36,458 nucleotides of DNA from Desulfobulbus sp. Tol-SR (GTDB lineage: Bacteria > Desulfobacterota > Desulfobulbia > Desulfobulbales > Desulfocapsaceae): assembly GCA_000769715.1 (NCBI GenBank), contig JROS01000062.1, forward strand, positions 14,373 through 50,830. Direction: 5' to 3'. Shown piece by piece: positions 8,719 through 18,572 of the stretch (positions are counted from its first letter, which is position 1; the number at the start of each line of letters is the position of its first letter). The translations under genes were made by a program, and so were the position numbers. The notes under the pieces are model-generated. The model saw only the letters and a list, made by a program, of their open reading frames with translations, did not search any database and was not told where the DNA came from.

Positions 8719-8854
8719 GTCGATCCCAAATTAACATTTATTACGTTTTTTGCAACAAACAATGAAATATTTATTACATGATTGTCATTTTTTATACAAA
8801 AAAAATCGCTCCACCGGCCCGGAAATGCCCGCCTGGCTTCCGACCGAAACCGCC

Positions 8855-11443
8855 CTAGGCCTCCTTATGCCCCAAGGCATAGAGCAGACCGTGCACCACC
8901 TCGCGCTGGAATCCGGCATCGATCATCTTCCGTCCCTTCGCGTCGAGGACATAAAAGACATCGATCAGCTGCTCGACCTCCGTGGCGATATACGCCCGGT
9001 GGATATTCATGCCGAAATCGGCAAGGGTCTGGGTGATCCGGTACAGCATGCCGGGGAGGTCCGCCGAATGGACCTCGATGACCGAGAAGACATCCGAGCT
9101 GTCGTTGTCGATGATCACCCGCGGCGAGATCCTGCCGCCGCGATCGTATCGCCGTCCATATCCGGACGACAGCTTCTTCAATAACCGCTGGCCGAGATCG
9201 AGGCGATGGGTGATCGCCGCATCGAGATCGACATTCATCGCCCGCCAGTCTTTCTCTGCAAAACCCAGACCATCGACGGGCCGCACATCGAGGACATCGA
9301 CGACCGTGCCGTCATCCCAGGTAAAGATCTGGGCCTTGACCACCGCGAGATTGTTGAGGGTCACGACCCCACAGATCTTCGCCAGCAACCCCGGCCGGTC
9401 GCTCGACAGCACCAGGATCTCCCACAGATCGCCGTGATCCTGCGCCAGAACCAGCGACTTCTGCCGCAGCAGGCGATAATTGTCACGGTGAAGACGGATG
9501 TGGTCGGCGACCTTCTCCGGCGCGAAACTGAGGATGTAATCCGACGACAGGCTGGCGAGGTTGATCAGGGGGCTGGCCTCGCCGGCCAGCAGGTCCTCGA
9601 CCTGGCCGCGCAGCCATTCCGCCCCCTGCTCCTCATGCCGGTCGATCTCCACCAACTCCTTGGCCTGACCGGCGGAGAAATCGAGATACGGAAAGATCCG
9701 CAGAAACATCTCCTGCATCAGGGTGGCCTTCCAGTCGCTCCAGGCCGAGGGCCCGGTGGCCCGGGAATCGGCGATCGACAGGAGATACAGCATCGCCAGC
9801 CGCTCCATGTCACCGATGGTCTCGGCGCACCGCTGAATGAAGGCGGCATCGTTGAGATCCCGGCGCAGGGCGTTTTCAGGGATGAAGAGATGGTATCGCA
9901 CCAGGAAGCCGAGCAGATTGCACTCGGCCGGCGACAACCCCAGCCTCCTGCCCACGGCGACGGCAAGCCCGGCCCCTTCCAGGCTGTGATCCCTCCCGGA
10001 CCCTTTGCCGATATCGTGCAGCAGCGCCGCCAGGTACAGGATGTGGGGAGAGGCGATCTGCCGGTACACCGCACCCTGTTCCCCGGCGGCGATTCGCAGC
10101 TCGGCAATGGTCTGCAGCGAATGCCGGTCGACGGTATAGATATGGTAGACGTCATGCTGCGCCAGGGTCACTATCCTTGCATATTCGGGGATATAGGTCT
10201 GCAGCATGCCGGTCTCAAGCATCGTTTCGAGCACCGGAAAGATATTCTCGGCCTCGACGAGCAGCGCCAGGAAGGCCTTCGACATCCGCGGTGAAGTCCT
10301 GATCTTGTCGGTGATCAGGGCCAGGTTGGCCATCACGGCCTTCTGGGTCCGATGGTGAAGGGGCAACCCGGTTCGCGCCGCCGCCAGAAAGAGGCGCATC
10401 AGCACATGCGGCCGCGCCTCCAACTGCTGCTGGGACAGGACCAGGTGAATAGAGCCGTGACGTAGCACCACCCCTTTCTCAATCTCTTTGTCCGGTAAAG
10501 GCAGGTGACCTTTGCCGGCAAGCCCCAGGACCTCGTCGACATGATCGAAGAAGAGGTCGGTCGTCACCGCAACAACCCGCAAGTGCCGATAGACATCCCG
10601 CATGAAGTTCTCCACCGCCAGAACTGCATCATTCCCCGTATAGCCGAAGGCCTCCGCCATCTCGACCTGCTGCTCGAGATAGAGCTGGTCGTTCTTGCGC
10701 CGGCTGACATAATGGAGCCGGTTGCGCAGGCGGATGAGCATATCCCAGGAGGCGATGAACTCCTTCTGTTCCTCAGGCGACAGCAGGCCGGCATCGAAGA
10801 TGTCCTCTATGCCGGAGAGACCGAAGACCACCTTCGCCGTCCAGACCATCGCCTGGATGTCCCGCAGCCCTCCCTTGCCTTCCTTGATATGCGGCTCGAG
10901 AAGATAACTGTGATGACCGTAGCGATTTCTTCGGCGGCGGCGATGCTCCTTCATCTTCTCGACAAAGACATCCCGCCGACCTTCGATCAATTCATCCCGG
11001 AACCGCAACAGCAGGTTACCGAAGAGTCCGGCCGAACCGGTGATCAACCTGGCGTCGAGCATCGACACCTGGAAAAAGTAGTCTTCTCCAGCCTGCAGCA
11101 GTGATTCCTCGACGGTCCGCACCCCATGCCCGACCTCCATGCCGCTGTCCCACAGGGGATACAGCACGGCATCGGCAATCCCCCTGACCTCCTCCCGGAA
11201 ATCCGGGCGATACAGCACCATCAGATCGATATCCGAAAACGGAAACAGTTCCCGACGGCCGTACCCGCCGAGGGCAACGAGAGCGACGGCATCGGGAGGC
11301 AGGTTTTTGGCGGCGCCGGTGAAGCAAGCGGTGATAAAATCGTCCACCAGCCGGCTATGGTGCAGGAGCAGGGACCTGCCGCTCAATCCCTGCTCCCAGA
11401 GCTTCTCGAGGGCGTCGCGCTCGGTTCGCAGATGAACGGTCAT
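8855..11443 (-). CDS. glnD: PII uridylyltransferase / uridylyl-removing enzyme
   Basis: This 862-residue protein is the nitrogen sensor that adds UMP to PII when glutamine is low and removes it when glutamine is high. The order is: a nucleotidyltransferase domain with 'ALGGYGRRELFPFSDIDLM' (about residues 51-70; Asp pair in DID for metal), the GlnD helical region ('EGKGGLRDIQAMVW'), an HD hydrolase domain with 'LAALLHDIGKGSGRDHS' (about 480), and two ACT domains at the C-terminus ('SDRPGLLAKICGVVTLNNLAVVKAQIFT' and 'ADLPGMLYRITQTLADFGMNIHRAYIAT') that bind glutamine. All catalytic motifs are intact and the length is normal. It starts 7 bp after glnB and is almost certainly translated from the same mRNA. 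Its target here is GlnB Tyr51. Confidence 0.98.
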   Translation of the reverse strand: MTVHLRTERDALEKLWEQGLSGRSLLLHHSRLVDDFITACFTGAAKNLPPDAVALVALGGYGRRELFPFSDIDLMVLYRPDFREEVRGIADAVLYPLWDSGMEVGHGVRTVEESLLQAGEDYFFQVSMLDARLITGSAGLFGNLLLRFRDELIEGRRDVFVEKMKEHRRRRRNRYGHHSYLLEPHIKEGKGGLRDIQAMVWTAKVVFGLSGIEDIFDAGLLSPEEQKEFIASWDMLIRLRNRLHYVSRRKNDQLYLEQQVEMAEAFGYTGNDAVLAVENFMRDVYRHLRVVAVTTDLFFDHVDEVLGLAGKGHLPLPDKEIEKGVVLRHGSIHLVLSQQQLEARPHVLMRLFLAAARTGLPLHHRTQKAVMANLALITDKIRTSPRMSKAFLALLVEAENIFPVLETMLETGMLQTYIPEYARIVTLAQHDVYHIYTVDRHSLQTIAELRIAAGEQGAVYRQIASPHILYLAALLHDIGKGSGRDHSLEGAGLAVAVGRRLGLSPAECNLLGFLVRYHLFIPENALRRDLNDAAFIQRCAETIGDMERLAMLYLLSIADSRATGPSAWSDWKATLMQEMFLRIFPYLDFSAGQAKELVEIDRHEEQGAEWLRGQVEDLLAGEASPLINLASLSSDYILSFAPEKVADHIRLHRDNYRLLRQKSLVLAQDHGDLWEILVLSSDRPGLLAKICGVVTLNNLAVVKAQIFTWDDGTVVDVLDVRPVDGLGFAEKDWRAMNVDLDAAITHRLDLGQRLLKKLSSGYGRRYDRGGRISPRVIIDNDSSDVFSVIEVHSADLPGMLYRITQTLADFGMNIHRAYIATEVEQLIDVFYVLDAKGRKMIDAGFQREVVHGLLYALGHKEA

Positions 11444-11450
11444 CTATCGA

Positions 11451-11873
<423 letters not shown>

Positions 11874-13076
11874 TCAGATGCTGTAACCTACCTCACTATG
11901 TTCGACCACATCAAGACCCTGCTGTTCACCTTCACTATCTACACGAAGACCAACTATCGCGTCTATTACTTTCAGGATGACGAAGGTCACGATCACCGAG
12001 TAGACGATCGCCGCGCCGGCACCGATCGCCTGCACCGTCAGCTGATGCGGATTGCCGTACAGCAAGCCCTTGGCGCCGACCGAGGCGAAGATCCCGGTGG
12101 CGAGCGCCCCCCACAGACCGCCGAGGCCGTGCACCGCGACGACATCGAGGGCATCATCATAGCCGATCCGGGTCTTCAGGATAACCCCGAGATAACAGAG
12201 GACCCCGGCAACCCCGCCGATGACCACCGCCCAGATGGGCGTTACAAAACCACAGCCGGGGGTAATGGCAACCAGACCGGCCACGGCACCGGAAGCAGCC
12301 CCCAGGGTGGTCGGTTTGCCCTGGATCTTCCACTCGGCCAGAACCCAGCCCAGGGCGCCGACACCAGTCGCAAGTTGGGTCGTCATCAGGGCCAGGGCGG
12401 CAATCGGTCCTGCCGTCAAGGCGCTGCCGGCATTGAACCCGAACCAGCCGAACCAGAGAATGGCGGCACCGAGTACGGTCATCGGCAGGTTGTTCGGATG
12501 GATAGCGTCCTTACCGTACCCCCTGCGCTTGCCGATGACGATCGCACACACCAGGGCCGCTGCCCCCGAATTGATATGAATGACCGTGCCGCCGGCGAAG
12601 TCGAGGGCACCCATGTCAGCCAGCCACCCGCCCCCCCAGACCCAGTGGCAGACCGGGAAGTAGACCAGGCTGACCCAGGCGGCGATAAAGAGCAGGTAGG
12701 CCGAGAATTTCATCCGTTCGGCGAACGCTCCGGTGATCAGGGCCGGAGTGATGATCGCAAACATCAGCTGAAAGGCACAGAACAGCATGTCGGGAATGGT
12801 TCTGCCGGTCCCCACCTCCCAGCTCACATTTTTCAGAAAGGCGAAATCGAGATTGCCGATAACATTGCCGACATCCGGCCCGAAAGACAATGAATAGCCG
12901 TAGACCACCCAGATAATCGACACAATCCCCAGACAGAGGAAACTCTGCATGATCGTTGCCAACACGTTTTTGCTGCGCACAAGACCACCGTAGAACAAGG
13001 CCAGACCGGGCGTCATAAACATGACAAGGGCCGTGGCGATGAGCATGAATGCGGTATCCCCAGTATTCAGTTCCAT
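11874..13076 (-). CDS. amt: Ammonium channel Amt (copy 1)
   Basis: This is a 400-residue Amt/Rh channel with about eleven membrane helices. Hallmarks include 'FMTPGLALFYGGLVRSKN' near the N-terminus, the first pore His in 'GGTVIHINSGAAAL' and the second in 'DVVAVHGLGGLWGALATG', plus the cytoplasmic C-terminal tail that PII contacts. No cleavable signal peptide precedes the first helix. It lies 84 bp upstream of glnB and 86 bp downstream of the second amt, so the three are probably one operon. Its tail '...EGEQQGLDVVEHSEVGYSI' is similar to that of copy 2, as expected of a tandem duplication that has since diverged. Confidence 0.97.
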   Translation of the reverse strand: MELNTGDTAFMLIATALVMFMTPGLALFYGGLVRSKNVLATIMQSFLCLGIVSIIWVVYGYSLSFGPDVGNVIGNLDFAFLKNVSWEVGTGRTIPDMLFCAFQLMFAIITPALITGAFAERMKFSAYLLFIAAWVSLVYFPVCHWVWGGGWLADMGALDFAGGTVIHINSGAAALVCAIVIGKRRGYGKDAIHPNNLPMTVLGAAILWFGWFGFNAGSALTAGPIAALALMTTQLATGVGALGWVLAEWKIQGKPTTLGAASGAVAGLVAITPGCGFVTPIWAVVIGGVAGVLCYLGVILKTRIGYDDALDVVAVHGLGGLWGALATGIFASVGAKGLLYGNPHQLTVQAIGAGAAIVYSVIVTFVILKVIDAIVGLRVDSEGEQQGLDVVEHSEVGYSI

Positions 13077-13162
13077 ACAATTCTCCTCTGCTCTATTTTC
13101 TGTTCAATCATTTCCGGCAAGAGGTTGATCGGACGGCGGTCGGTGCACGGCAGACAATCAAC

Positions 13163-14383
13163 TCAGTTATTATAGGCGGTTTCGGAATGCTCACTGGAAT
13201 CCATTCCTTCCACCTCGGCCTCTTCCGTCAGTCGCATGCCCAACGCTGCATGAACCACCTTGAAAAGAAGCCAACTGACGATGAACGCATATACGCCGAC
13301 TACCACAACCCCCAACGCCTGCTTGCCAATTTGGGCTGAACTGCCAGCCAACAGACCATCTACTCCTCCAGGATTCACCTGCGTCGAGGCAAAGATACCG
13401 AGACACAATGTCCCGACCATTCCGCCAACCCCATGAATCCCGACCACATCCAGCGAATCGTCAATACCGATTCTCCCTTTCATACTGACCGCCAGGTAAC
13501 AGACAATCCCGGCGATGGCACCGATGACGATGGCCGAGTTGGGCCCGACAAATCCTGCCGCCGGGGTGATGGTCGCCAGGCCCGAGATCGCTCCCGACGC
13601 CGCACCCAGAGTTGTCGCCCTACCTCGGAAGACCCATTCCATCACGACCCATGACAGCATTCCCGTCATACCGGCGAAATGGGTGGCGACAAACGCCGTC
13701 GCCGCAATTTCATTGGCCGCCAGAGCCGAACCGCCGTTAAACCCGAACCAGCCGAACCACAGGATCCCGGTTCCCATGACTGTCATCGGCAGATTATGGG
13801 GCATGTAGCTCATCCTGCCGTATCCCCTTCTCGCCCCCAGGACCAGAACGCCGGCCAGGGCTGCCGCTCCGCATGTCACATGGACCACAAGCCCGCCGGC
13901 AAAATCCAACACCCCAAGCCGACCGAGCCATCCTCCCTTGCCCCATACCCAGTGGCATACCGGATTGTAGACCAGTATCGCCCAGAGCACCGAGAAGACC
14001 AGAAAGGGCACAAACCGTACACGTTCAGCAAATGCGCCGGTGATCAAGGCCGGAGTGATCACGGCAAACATGCACTGGTAAACCATGAACACCGTCTGCG
14101 GTATCGTTGTCGCGTAATCCGGGCTCGGGTTGCCCGTGACCCCCTTCAAACCAAACCAGGAGAGATCACCGATGACACCACCCACATCGGGACCAAACGA
14201 CATCGAATACCCCAGATACACCCACTCGATCGAAATCAGGGCAATCATGAACAGACTCTGCATGATTGTCCCCAGGACATTCTTGCCACGCACCATCCCT
14301 CCGTAAAAGAGGGCCAAACCCGGTGTCATCAGCAGCACCAGCCCGGCAGAAGCCAGGATGAATGCCGTATCCGCCTTATCCAT
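13163..14383 (-). CDS. amt: Ammonium channel Amt (copy 2, first gene of the nitrogen operon)
   Basis: This is a 406-residue Amt channel paralogous to the next gene. Matching hallmarks are 'LLMTPGLALFYGGMVRGKNVLGTIMQS', pore His residues in 'GGLVVHVTCGAAAL' and 'DVVGIHGVGGMVGTLCLG', and a C-terminal tail ending 'EHSETAYNN'. The start at 14383 follows AAGGAGA and gives the usual Amt N-terminus; the frame extending to a GTG at 14470 would add an unusual basic leader. As the most upstream of amt-amt-glnB-glnD, its promoter region (14384 onward) should control ammonium uptake and PII signalling together. Confidence 0.96.
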   Translation of the reverse strand: MDKADTAFILASAGLVLLMTPGLALFYGGMVRGKNVLGTIMQSLFMIALISIEWVYLGYSMSFGPDVGGVIGDLSWFGLKGVTGNPSPDYATTIPQTVFMVYQCMFAVITPALITGAFAERVRFVPFLVFSVLWAILVYNPVCHWVWGKGGWLGRLGVLDFAGGLVVHVTCGAAALAGVLVLGARRGYGRMSYMPHNLPMTVMGTGILWFGWFGFNGGSALAANEIAATAFVATHFAGMTGMLSWVVMEWVFRGRATTLGAASGAISGLATITPAAGFVGPNSAIVIGAIAGIVCYLAVSMKGRIGIDDSLDVVGIHGVGGMVGTLCLGIFASTQVNPGGVDGLLAGSSAQIGKQALGVVVVGVYAFIVSWLLFKVVHAALGMRLTEEAEVEGMDSSEHSETAYNN

Positions 14384-14961
14384 TGTGTTCTCCTTGAAAG
14401 AAATCAGAACCGGCGCCTGGCGGGCCCACCATTTCCGGCTCCAGTTGATGACAAAAATGATATATAACACATTTTTGTCATATATTTATATTTCTTTGTC
14501 GCGAAGATAACACAATTGAATTTTATTTCAATCGGATGATTTCTATATTCCAAGAGGCGTGCCAGGAAGAATTATTTAATGTAATATACCAGTATTACTA
14601 GTTTTTAATGAATCACAAAACTACCGGGCACTTAATTTCCGATTCTTTTTTGTCATATTGATATTTTTACGTTACATATTTGTATTATTTTTTCATTCTT
14701 GGATCTCTCCACTAGCCCCCGTTTTCCTCTGCCAGAGCCACTCCCTCTCCCTGCCGTAACAGCCGCATCCTTGACAGCGAGGTATATTTATGGTGTAATT
14801 TCATGTGCTAGGACTGATCGAACCGACACCATGGAGTGGGAAAGAGCTCTCCGTCAATCAAGAGGCCGCTTTCTTGCAGCAGGCTACCGGCCGGCAACGA
14901 TCTCACCGGGAGACCAGCGGTACACGGCATGGCCCGGGAAACATCTTCAGGAATTCAGGAA
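14384..14961. other. AT-rich divergent intergenic region between amt and a PilZ gene
   Basis: About 580 bp carry no credible gene. Bases 14440-14700 are markedly AT-rich compared with the flanks. They hold the amt palindrome (separate entry) and a further TTTTTGTCATAT near 14646-14658 that repeats one arm of it. The GC-rich part from about 14700 probably contains the promoter of the PilZ gene, but I cannot fix one. Confidence 0.5.
14448..14481. promoter_or_regulatory. Perfect 11-bp inverted repeat upstream of amt
   Basis: ATGACAAAAAT (14448-14458) and ATTTTTGTCAT (14471-14481) form a perfect inverted repeat around a 12-nt AT-rich spacer, 65 bp before the amt start. One arm recurs near 14648. 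It looks like an operator or activator site for the nitrogen operon. It is not an NtrC consensus site. Confidence 0.45.
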
Positions 14962-15336
14962 ATGACAGAAACGGAAAAGAGAAGATTCATCAGGTACGAT
15001 GCACTCCACCTTCTGGATTACACCGTAATGAATGCGGACGGCAGCAAAGGCATCTACTCGATGGGTCGGACGCTGGATGTTTCAATCGACGGCATCAAAA
15101 TGGAGATCAAGGACCGTTTTGAACCTGGTACCTTGCTGCTCGTCACCGTCGGCCTGGAGGACAACCTGGTCGAGTTGTTGGGGGAGATCATCCACACCAC
15201 TCCGGCGGCGGGACGATTCGTGTCGGGTATACTATTCAAGAAGATGACAAAGGAAGGAAGGGCAATCTTCGCCCGTTACACAGAAGCCTTCAGGCAACGC
15301 CGGCAGCAAATGCAAAAAACGGAGCAGACAGACTGA
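14962..15336 (+). CDS. PilZ-domain protein (small, single domain)
   Basis: This 124-residue protein is a stand-alone PilZ domain, the common receptor of cyclic di-GMP. Both ligand motifs are present: RxxxR in 'EKRRFIRYDAL' close to the N-terminus and DxSxxG in 'GRTLDVSIDGIKMEI' about 30 residues later. A short helix rich in Gln/Arg ends the protein. ATG 14962 is chosen because AGGA lies nine bases upstream and the PilZ motif then begins a few residues in; upstream Met codons would add an unlikely leader. It faces the GDP-mannose genes convergently, so a link to exopolysaccharide control is possible but is only context. Confidence 0.85.
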   Translation: MTETEKRRFIRYDALHLLDYTVMNADGSKGIYSMGRTLDVSIDGIKMEIKDRFEPGTLLLVTVGLEDNLVELLGEIIHTTPAAGRFVSGILFKKMTKEGRAIFARYTEAFRQRRQQMQKTEQTD

Positions 15337-15442
15337 ACAGCCTCCCGATCCCTCCATCGCCGTTGCGGCACTTCATTTCGTTTTCAAGCCGGGATTGGAC
15401 CATCAGGCAGCCATCCCCGGAGATGACTGTTCCGAGTCGCTG

Positions 15443-15485
15443 AGGCGTGGCCGATTCCAGTCCCCCGGCCAATCGCTTCACGCCT
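15443..15485. terminator. Hairpin between convergent PilZ and manC genes
   Basis: AGGCGTG (15443-15449) pairs with CACGCCT (15479-15485), and inside it CGATT (15452-15456) pairs with AATCG (15471-15475). The structure sits between two converging genes and could stop transcription from both sides, although no T-run follows. Confidence 0.35.
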
Positions 15486-15505
15486 GAACAGGGGCCGGCA
15501 GACCA

Positions 15506-16915
15506 TCATTGCTGGCGGCCGTAGACATCTTCAAAACGGACGATATCGTCTTCGCCGAGGTAACTGCCGATCTGGACCTCGATCAGCTCGAGGTCGATCA
15601 CCCCGGGATTTTCCAGCCGATGCACCGTTCCTGCGGGAATGTAGGTCGATTGGTTCTCGTGCAGGAGGATGACGGAATCACCGTTAGTCACCCGGGCCGT
15701 GCCGGACACCACCACCCAGTGCTCGTAGCGGTGATGGTGCATCTGCAGGGAAAGCTTGGCCCCGGGGTTGACGGTGATCCGTTTCATCTGGTAGCGGGGC
15801 TGTTCTTCGAGGACGGTGTAGCAGCCCCAGGGCCGATATACCGTGGAATGGCTGAAAAACTCCTTGCGTTTGGTCTTCTTCAGGTATTCGACGACCTGTT
15901 TGACTTCCTGCGAGCGCGACAGCGGTGCAACCAGGAGCGCATCCGCCGTCTCGACGACCAGCATATCCTCCAAACCGACCGCGGCGACCAGCATATCCTC
16001 CGACCGGATCAGGCAATTGCGTGTTGCCTGCAGATAGACGTCGCCCTGACAGACATTGCCGTCGCCATCCTTGTCAAGCACCTGCCACAGGGCCTGCCAC
16101 GAACCGACATCGCTCCAGCCGAGGTCAGCCGCCACCACCGCCGCCTTCGCGGTCTTTTCCATCAGGGCGTAGTCGATGGAATCACTCGGGCAGCGCTCCA
16201 TCTGCTGCCGGTCCAGGCGGAAAAAGCAGCCGTCACGCTCTCCTTCGGCAACGGCCTGCGCCATGCTCGCCGCAATGGCCGGGGCATGCCTCTCCATCTC
16301 GGCCCGGAAGGATTCGACGGTGAAGGCGAACATGCCGCTGTTCCAGAAAAACCTGCCGCTCTCCAGATACCGTTCGGCGGTCGGCCGATCCGGTTTCTCC
16401 TTGAAGGTGACGACCTCCCCCTGTTCTCCGCGCTCGATGTACCCATAGCCGGTCTCAGGGTATTGCGGGGTGATGCCGAAGGTGACGATCGCGCCGCGGC
16501 TCGCCAGTTCCGCCGCCTCAGCCACTGCTTCCTGAAATTTATCCTGATTCCTGACGATATGGTCGGCCGGCAGGACCAGCAGGACCGTCCCGGCGGCGTT
16601 GTGCCGGCCACTGTATTCGGCGGCGGCACAGACGGCAGGGGCGGTATTGCGGCCGAGCGGCTCGAGGACAATGGTGTACTCGTCGAAGCATTTCAGTTCG
16701 TCGACCTGGGTCCGGGTGATGAACCGGTGCTCCTCGCCGACGACGATGAGCGGCGGCAGCACCGCCGGCAGTCGGCCGGCCCGCAGCAGGGTCGTCTGCA
16801 GCAGCGAGGTCTGGTCGATGAGCTGCAGCAGCTGTTTCGGGTAGAGTTCGCGGGACAGGGGCCATAATCTCGACCCGGTGCCGCCTGCCAGAATAACCGG
16901 TTGGATGGATGTCAT
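15506..16915 (-). CDS. manC: Mannose-1-phosphate guanylyltransferase / mannose-6-phosphate isomerase
   Basis: This is a 469-residue bifunctional type II enzyme (ManC/AlgA/XanB family). The N-terminal nucleotidyltransferase domain has 'PVILAGGTGSRLWPLSRELYPKQ' and makes GDP-mannose from mannose-1-phosphate and GTP. The C-terminal cupin, with 'NPGAKLSLQMHHHRYEHWVVVSGTARV', isomerises fructose-6-phosphate to mannose-6-phosphate. ATG 16915 follows an AGAGG and begins right before the first beta strand. With the phosphomannomutase just upstream it completes the route from fructose-6-phosphate to GDP-mannose, used for polysaccharide or LPS sugars. The 298-bp gap between the two genes is occupied by repeats, so co-transcription is not assured. 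Confidence 0.96.
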   Translation of the reverse strand: MTSIQPVILAGGTGSRLWPLSRELYPKQLLQLIDQTSLLQTTLLRAGRLPAVLPPLIVVGEEHRFITRTQVDELKCFDEYTIVLEPLGRNTAPAVCAAAEYSGRHNAAGTVLLVLPADHIVRNQDKFQEAVAEAAELASRGAIVTFGITPQYPETGYGYIERGEQGEVVTFKEKPDRPTAERYLESGRFFWNSGMFAFTVESFRAEMERHAPAIAASMAQAVAEGERDGCFFRLDRQQMERCPSDSIDYALMEKTAKAAVVAADLGWSDVGSWQALWQVLDKDGDGNVCQGDVYLQATRNCLIRSEDMLVAAVGLEDMLVVETADALLVAPLSRSQEVKQVVEYLKKTKRKEFFSHSTVYRPWGCYTVLEEQPRYQMKRITVNPGAKLSLQMHHHRYEHWVVVSGTARVTNGDSVILLHENQSTYIPAGTVHRLENPGVIDLELIEVQIGSYLGEDDIVRFEDVYGRQQ

Positions 16916-17016
16916 GTTCAAACCTCTACTATGGTATCTGCGCCACCCGCACACCAACAGGATCGATCGGCGGTGACGCCGAAGGGGACGCTGGTGCCTG
17001 CTGTTTCGTTTTTTTC

Positions 17017-17162
17017 TCCTGTCATATCGTTCTTTACCTCTGTCATTTCTTCAATTCCCCTGTCATTTCGAGCGGCAGCGAGACATCCCGTCGTTCCCGG
17101 CAGGGCGAAGGGCACGATCCCGCCCCCTCTGTCATTTCGAAGCGAAGCGAGAAATCTTGTCC
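17017..17162. repeat. Array of repeat-family arms between manC and manB
   Basis: The core GTCATWTC recurs at 17021, 17042, 17062 and 17131, with the first three 20-21 bp apart. The last two copies carry the extended arm 'TTCGAGCGGCAGCGAGACAT' or 'TTCGAAGCGAAGCGAGAAAT'. This is the same family as the later hairpin elements, here with arms in the same orientation. Confidence 0.7.
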
Positions 17163-17213
17163 TTTCCTGCCGGTTGGGTACTCTCATTTCCGGCAATACA
17201 CTACCTCGACAGT

Positions 17214-18572
17214 TCAATGGATCATCTGCCGCAGCTCGGCCAGGGTGCGCGCCAGCAGGGCGGCATCACCCCGGGTCTCGATGTTGAGCCGGAGCAGCGG
17301 CTCGGTGTTCGACTTGCGGATGTTGAAGCGGACATCGGCGAAGGCGATGCTGAGCCCGTCGGTCCGGTCGATGGTGCCGTGACCATACCGCTGTTCCACC
17401 GCCGCGATGACCGCATCGGGGTCGGCGACCCGGAAGTTGATCTCGCCGGACACCGGATAAGCCCGCATCCGCTCGGCCACCAGGCTCGACAGGGTGGTCC
17501 GGCGGCGGCTGAGCAGGGAGCAGATCAGCAGCCAGGGGATCATCCCCGAGTCACAGTAGCCGAAATCGCGGAAATAATGATGGGACGACATCTCGCCGCC
17601 GTAGATCGCGTCCTCGAGCCGCATCCGCTCCTTGATGAAGGCGTGGCCGGTCCGGGTCATGACCGGCACCCCGCCGGCCCCCCGCACCAGTTCCTCGGTG
17701 TTCCAGGTCAGCCGGGGGTCGTAGAGGATCTTCGCCCCCGCCTCCCGCTCCAGCATCTCGAGGGCGAGGAGACCGACGATATAGTAGCCCTCGATAAAGG
17801 TGCCGTGCTCGTCCCAAAAGAAACAGCGGTCGAAGTCGCCGTCCCAGGCGATCCCCAGGTCGGCGCCCGATTCCACCACCAGCCTGCCCGTCTCGGCCCG
17901 GCATTCAGGCAGCAGGGGGTTGGGGACGCCGTGGGGAAAGGTGCCGTCGGGATCATGGTGCAGCCGGACGAAGTCAAACGGCAGCTGCGGTGCCAACCGG
18001 TCGACCACCGCCCCGGCGCAGCCGTTGCCGCTGTTGACCACGATCTTCAGCGGCCGCAGGCCGGCGGGATCGATATACTCGAGCAGATGCCGGACATAAT
18101 CAGCCTTGAGCGACCGCGCGCCATACCGCCCCTTGGTACTCGCCGGCGGCGGCAGCGTTCCCCGACAGATCTGTTCGGCCATCTGCGACAGACCAGCCTC
18201 GCCGGTCACCGGCCGCGCCCCCCGGGTGACGAATTTCATCCCGTTGTAGTCGGCGGGATTATGGCTGGCGGTGACGATGATGCCGCCATCGACGCCCTCA
18301 CCCTCGAGGCTGAAGGCGGCATGGTAGATCTCTTCCGTGCCGCAGAGCCCGAGGTCGAGGACATCGGCGCCCATATCGACGAGGCCGGCGATCAGCGCCC
18401 GGGACAGCTCATGGCCTGAAAGGCGGATATCGCGGCCCACCGCCACCTTCCCGGCCTGATGGACGCTGGCGAAGGCCCGGCCGATGTCGTACGCCAGCGG
18501 CGGATTCAATTCAGCGGGCACCCGGCCCCGGATATCGTAGGCCTTGAAGCACGGCGGCGGCGACCAGTCCAT
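17214..18572 (-). CDS. manB: Phosphomannomutase / phosphoglucomutase
   Basis: This is a 452-residue alpha-D-phosphohexomutase of the AlgC/ManB type, interconverting mannose-6-phosphate and mannose-1-phosphate (and often the glucose pair). The four active-site segments are present: phosphoserine loop 'TASHNPADYNGMKF' (about residue 100), metal loop 'DGDFDRCFFWDEHG' (about 240), sugar loop 'GGEMSSHHYF' (about 325) and phosphate loop 'RKSNTEPLLRL' near the C-terminus. The start at 18572 gives the usual 'CFKAYDIRG' N-terminus, but a poly-A tract rather than a clear ribosome-binding site precedes it. It is divergent from rfbA and supplies ManC with substrate. Confidence 0.95.
   Translation of the reverse strand: MDWSPPPCFKAYDIRGRVPAELNPPLAYDIGRAFASVHQAGKVAVGRDIRLSGHELSRALIAGLVDMGADVLDLGLCGTEEIYHAAFSLEGEGVDGGIIVTASHNPADYNGMKFVTRGARPVTGEAGLSQMAEQICRGTLPPPASTKGRYGARSLKADYVRHLLEYIDPAGLRPLKIVVNSGNGCAGAVVDRLAPQLPFDFVRLHHDPDGTFPHGVPNPLLPECRAETGRLVVESGADLGIAWDGDFDRCFFWDEHGTFIEGYYIVGLLALEMLEREAGAKILYDPRLTWNTEELVRGAGGVPVMTRTGHAFIKERMRLEDAIYGGEMSSHHYFRDFGYCDSGMIPWLLICSLLSRRRTTLSSLVAERMRAYPVSGEINFRVADPDAVIAAVEQRYGHGTIDRTDGLSIAFADVRFNIRKSNTEPLLRLNIETRGDAALLARTLAELRQMIH

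Noticed and set aside
8658..8854. Sigma-54 promoter upstream of glnA
   Set aside because: TTGC occurs, but no GG lies at the required distance before it.
15509..16867. Long plus-strand frame (452 codons) opposite manC
   Set aside because: Antisense shadow of a well-supported enzyme; no recognisable motif.
17157..18419. Long plus-strand frame (420 codons) opposite the phosphomannomutase
   Set aside because: Antisense shadow; composition follows the codon positions of the opposite gene.
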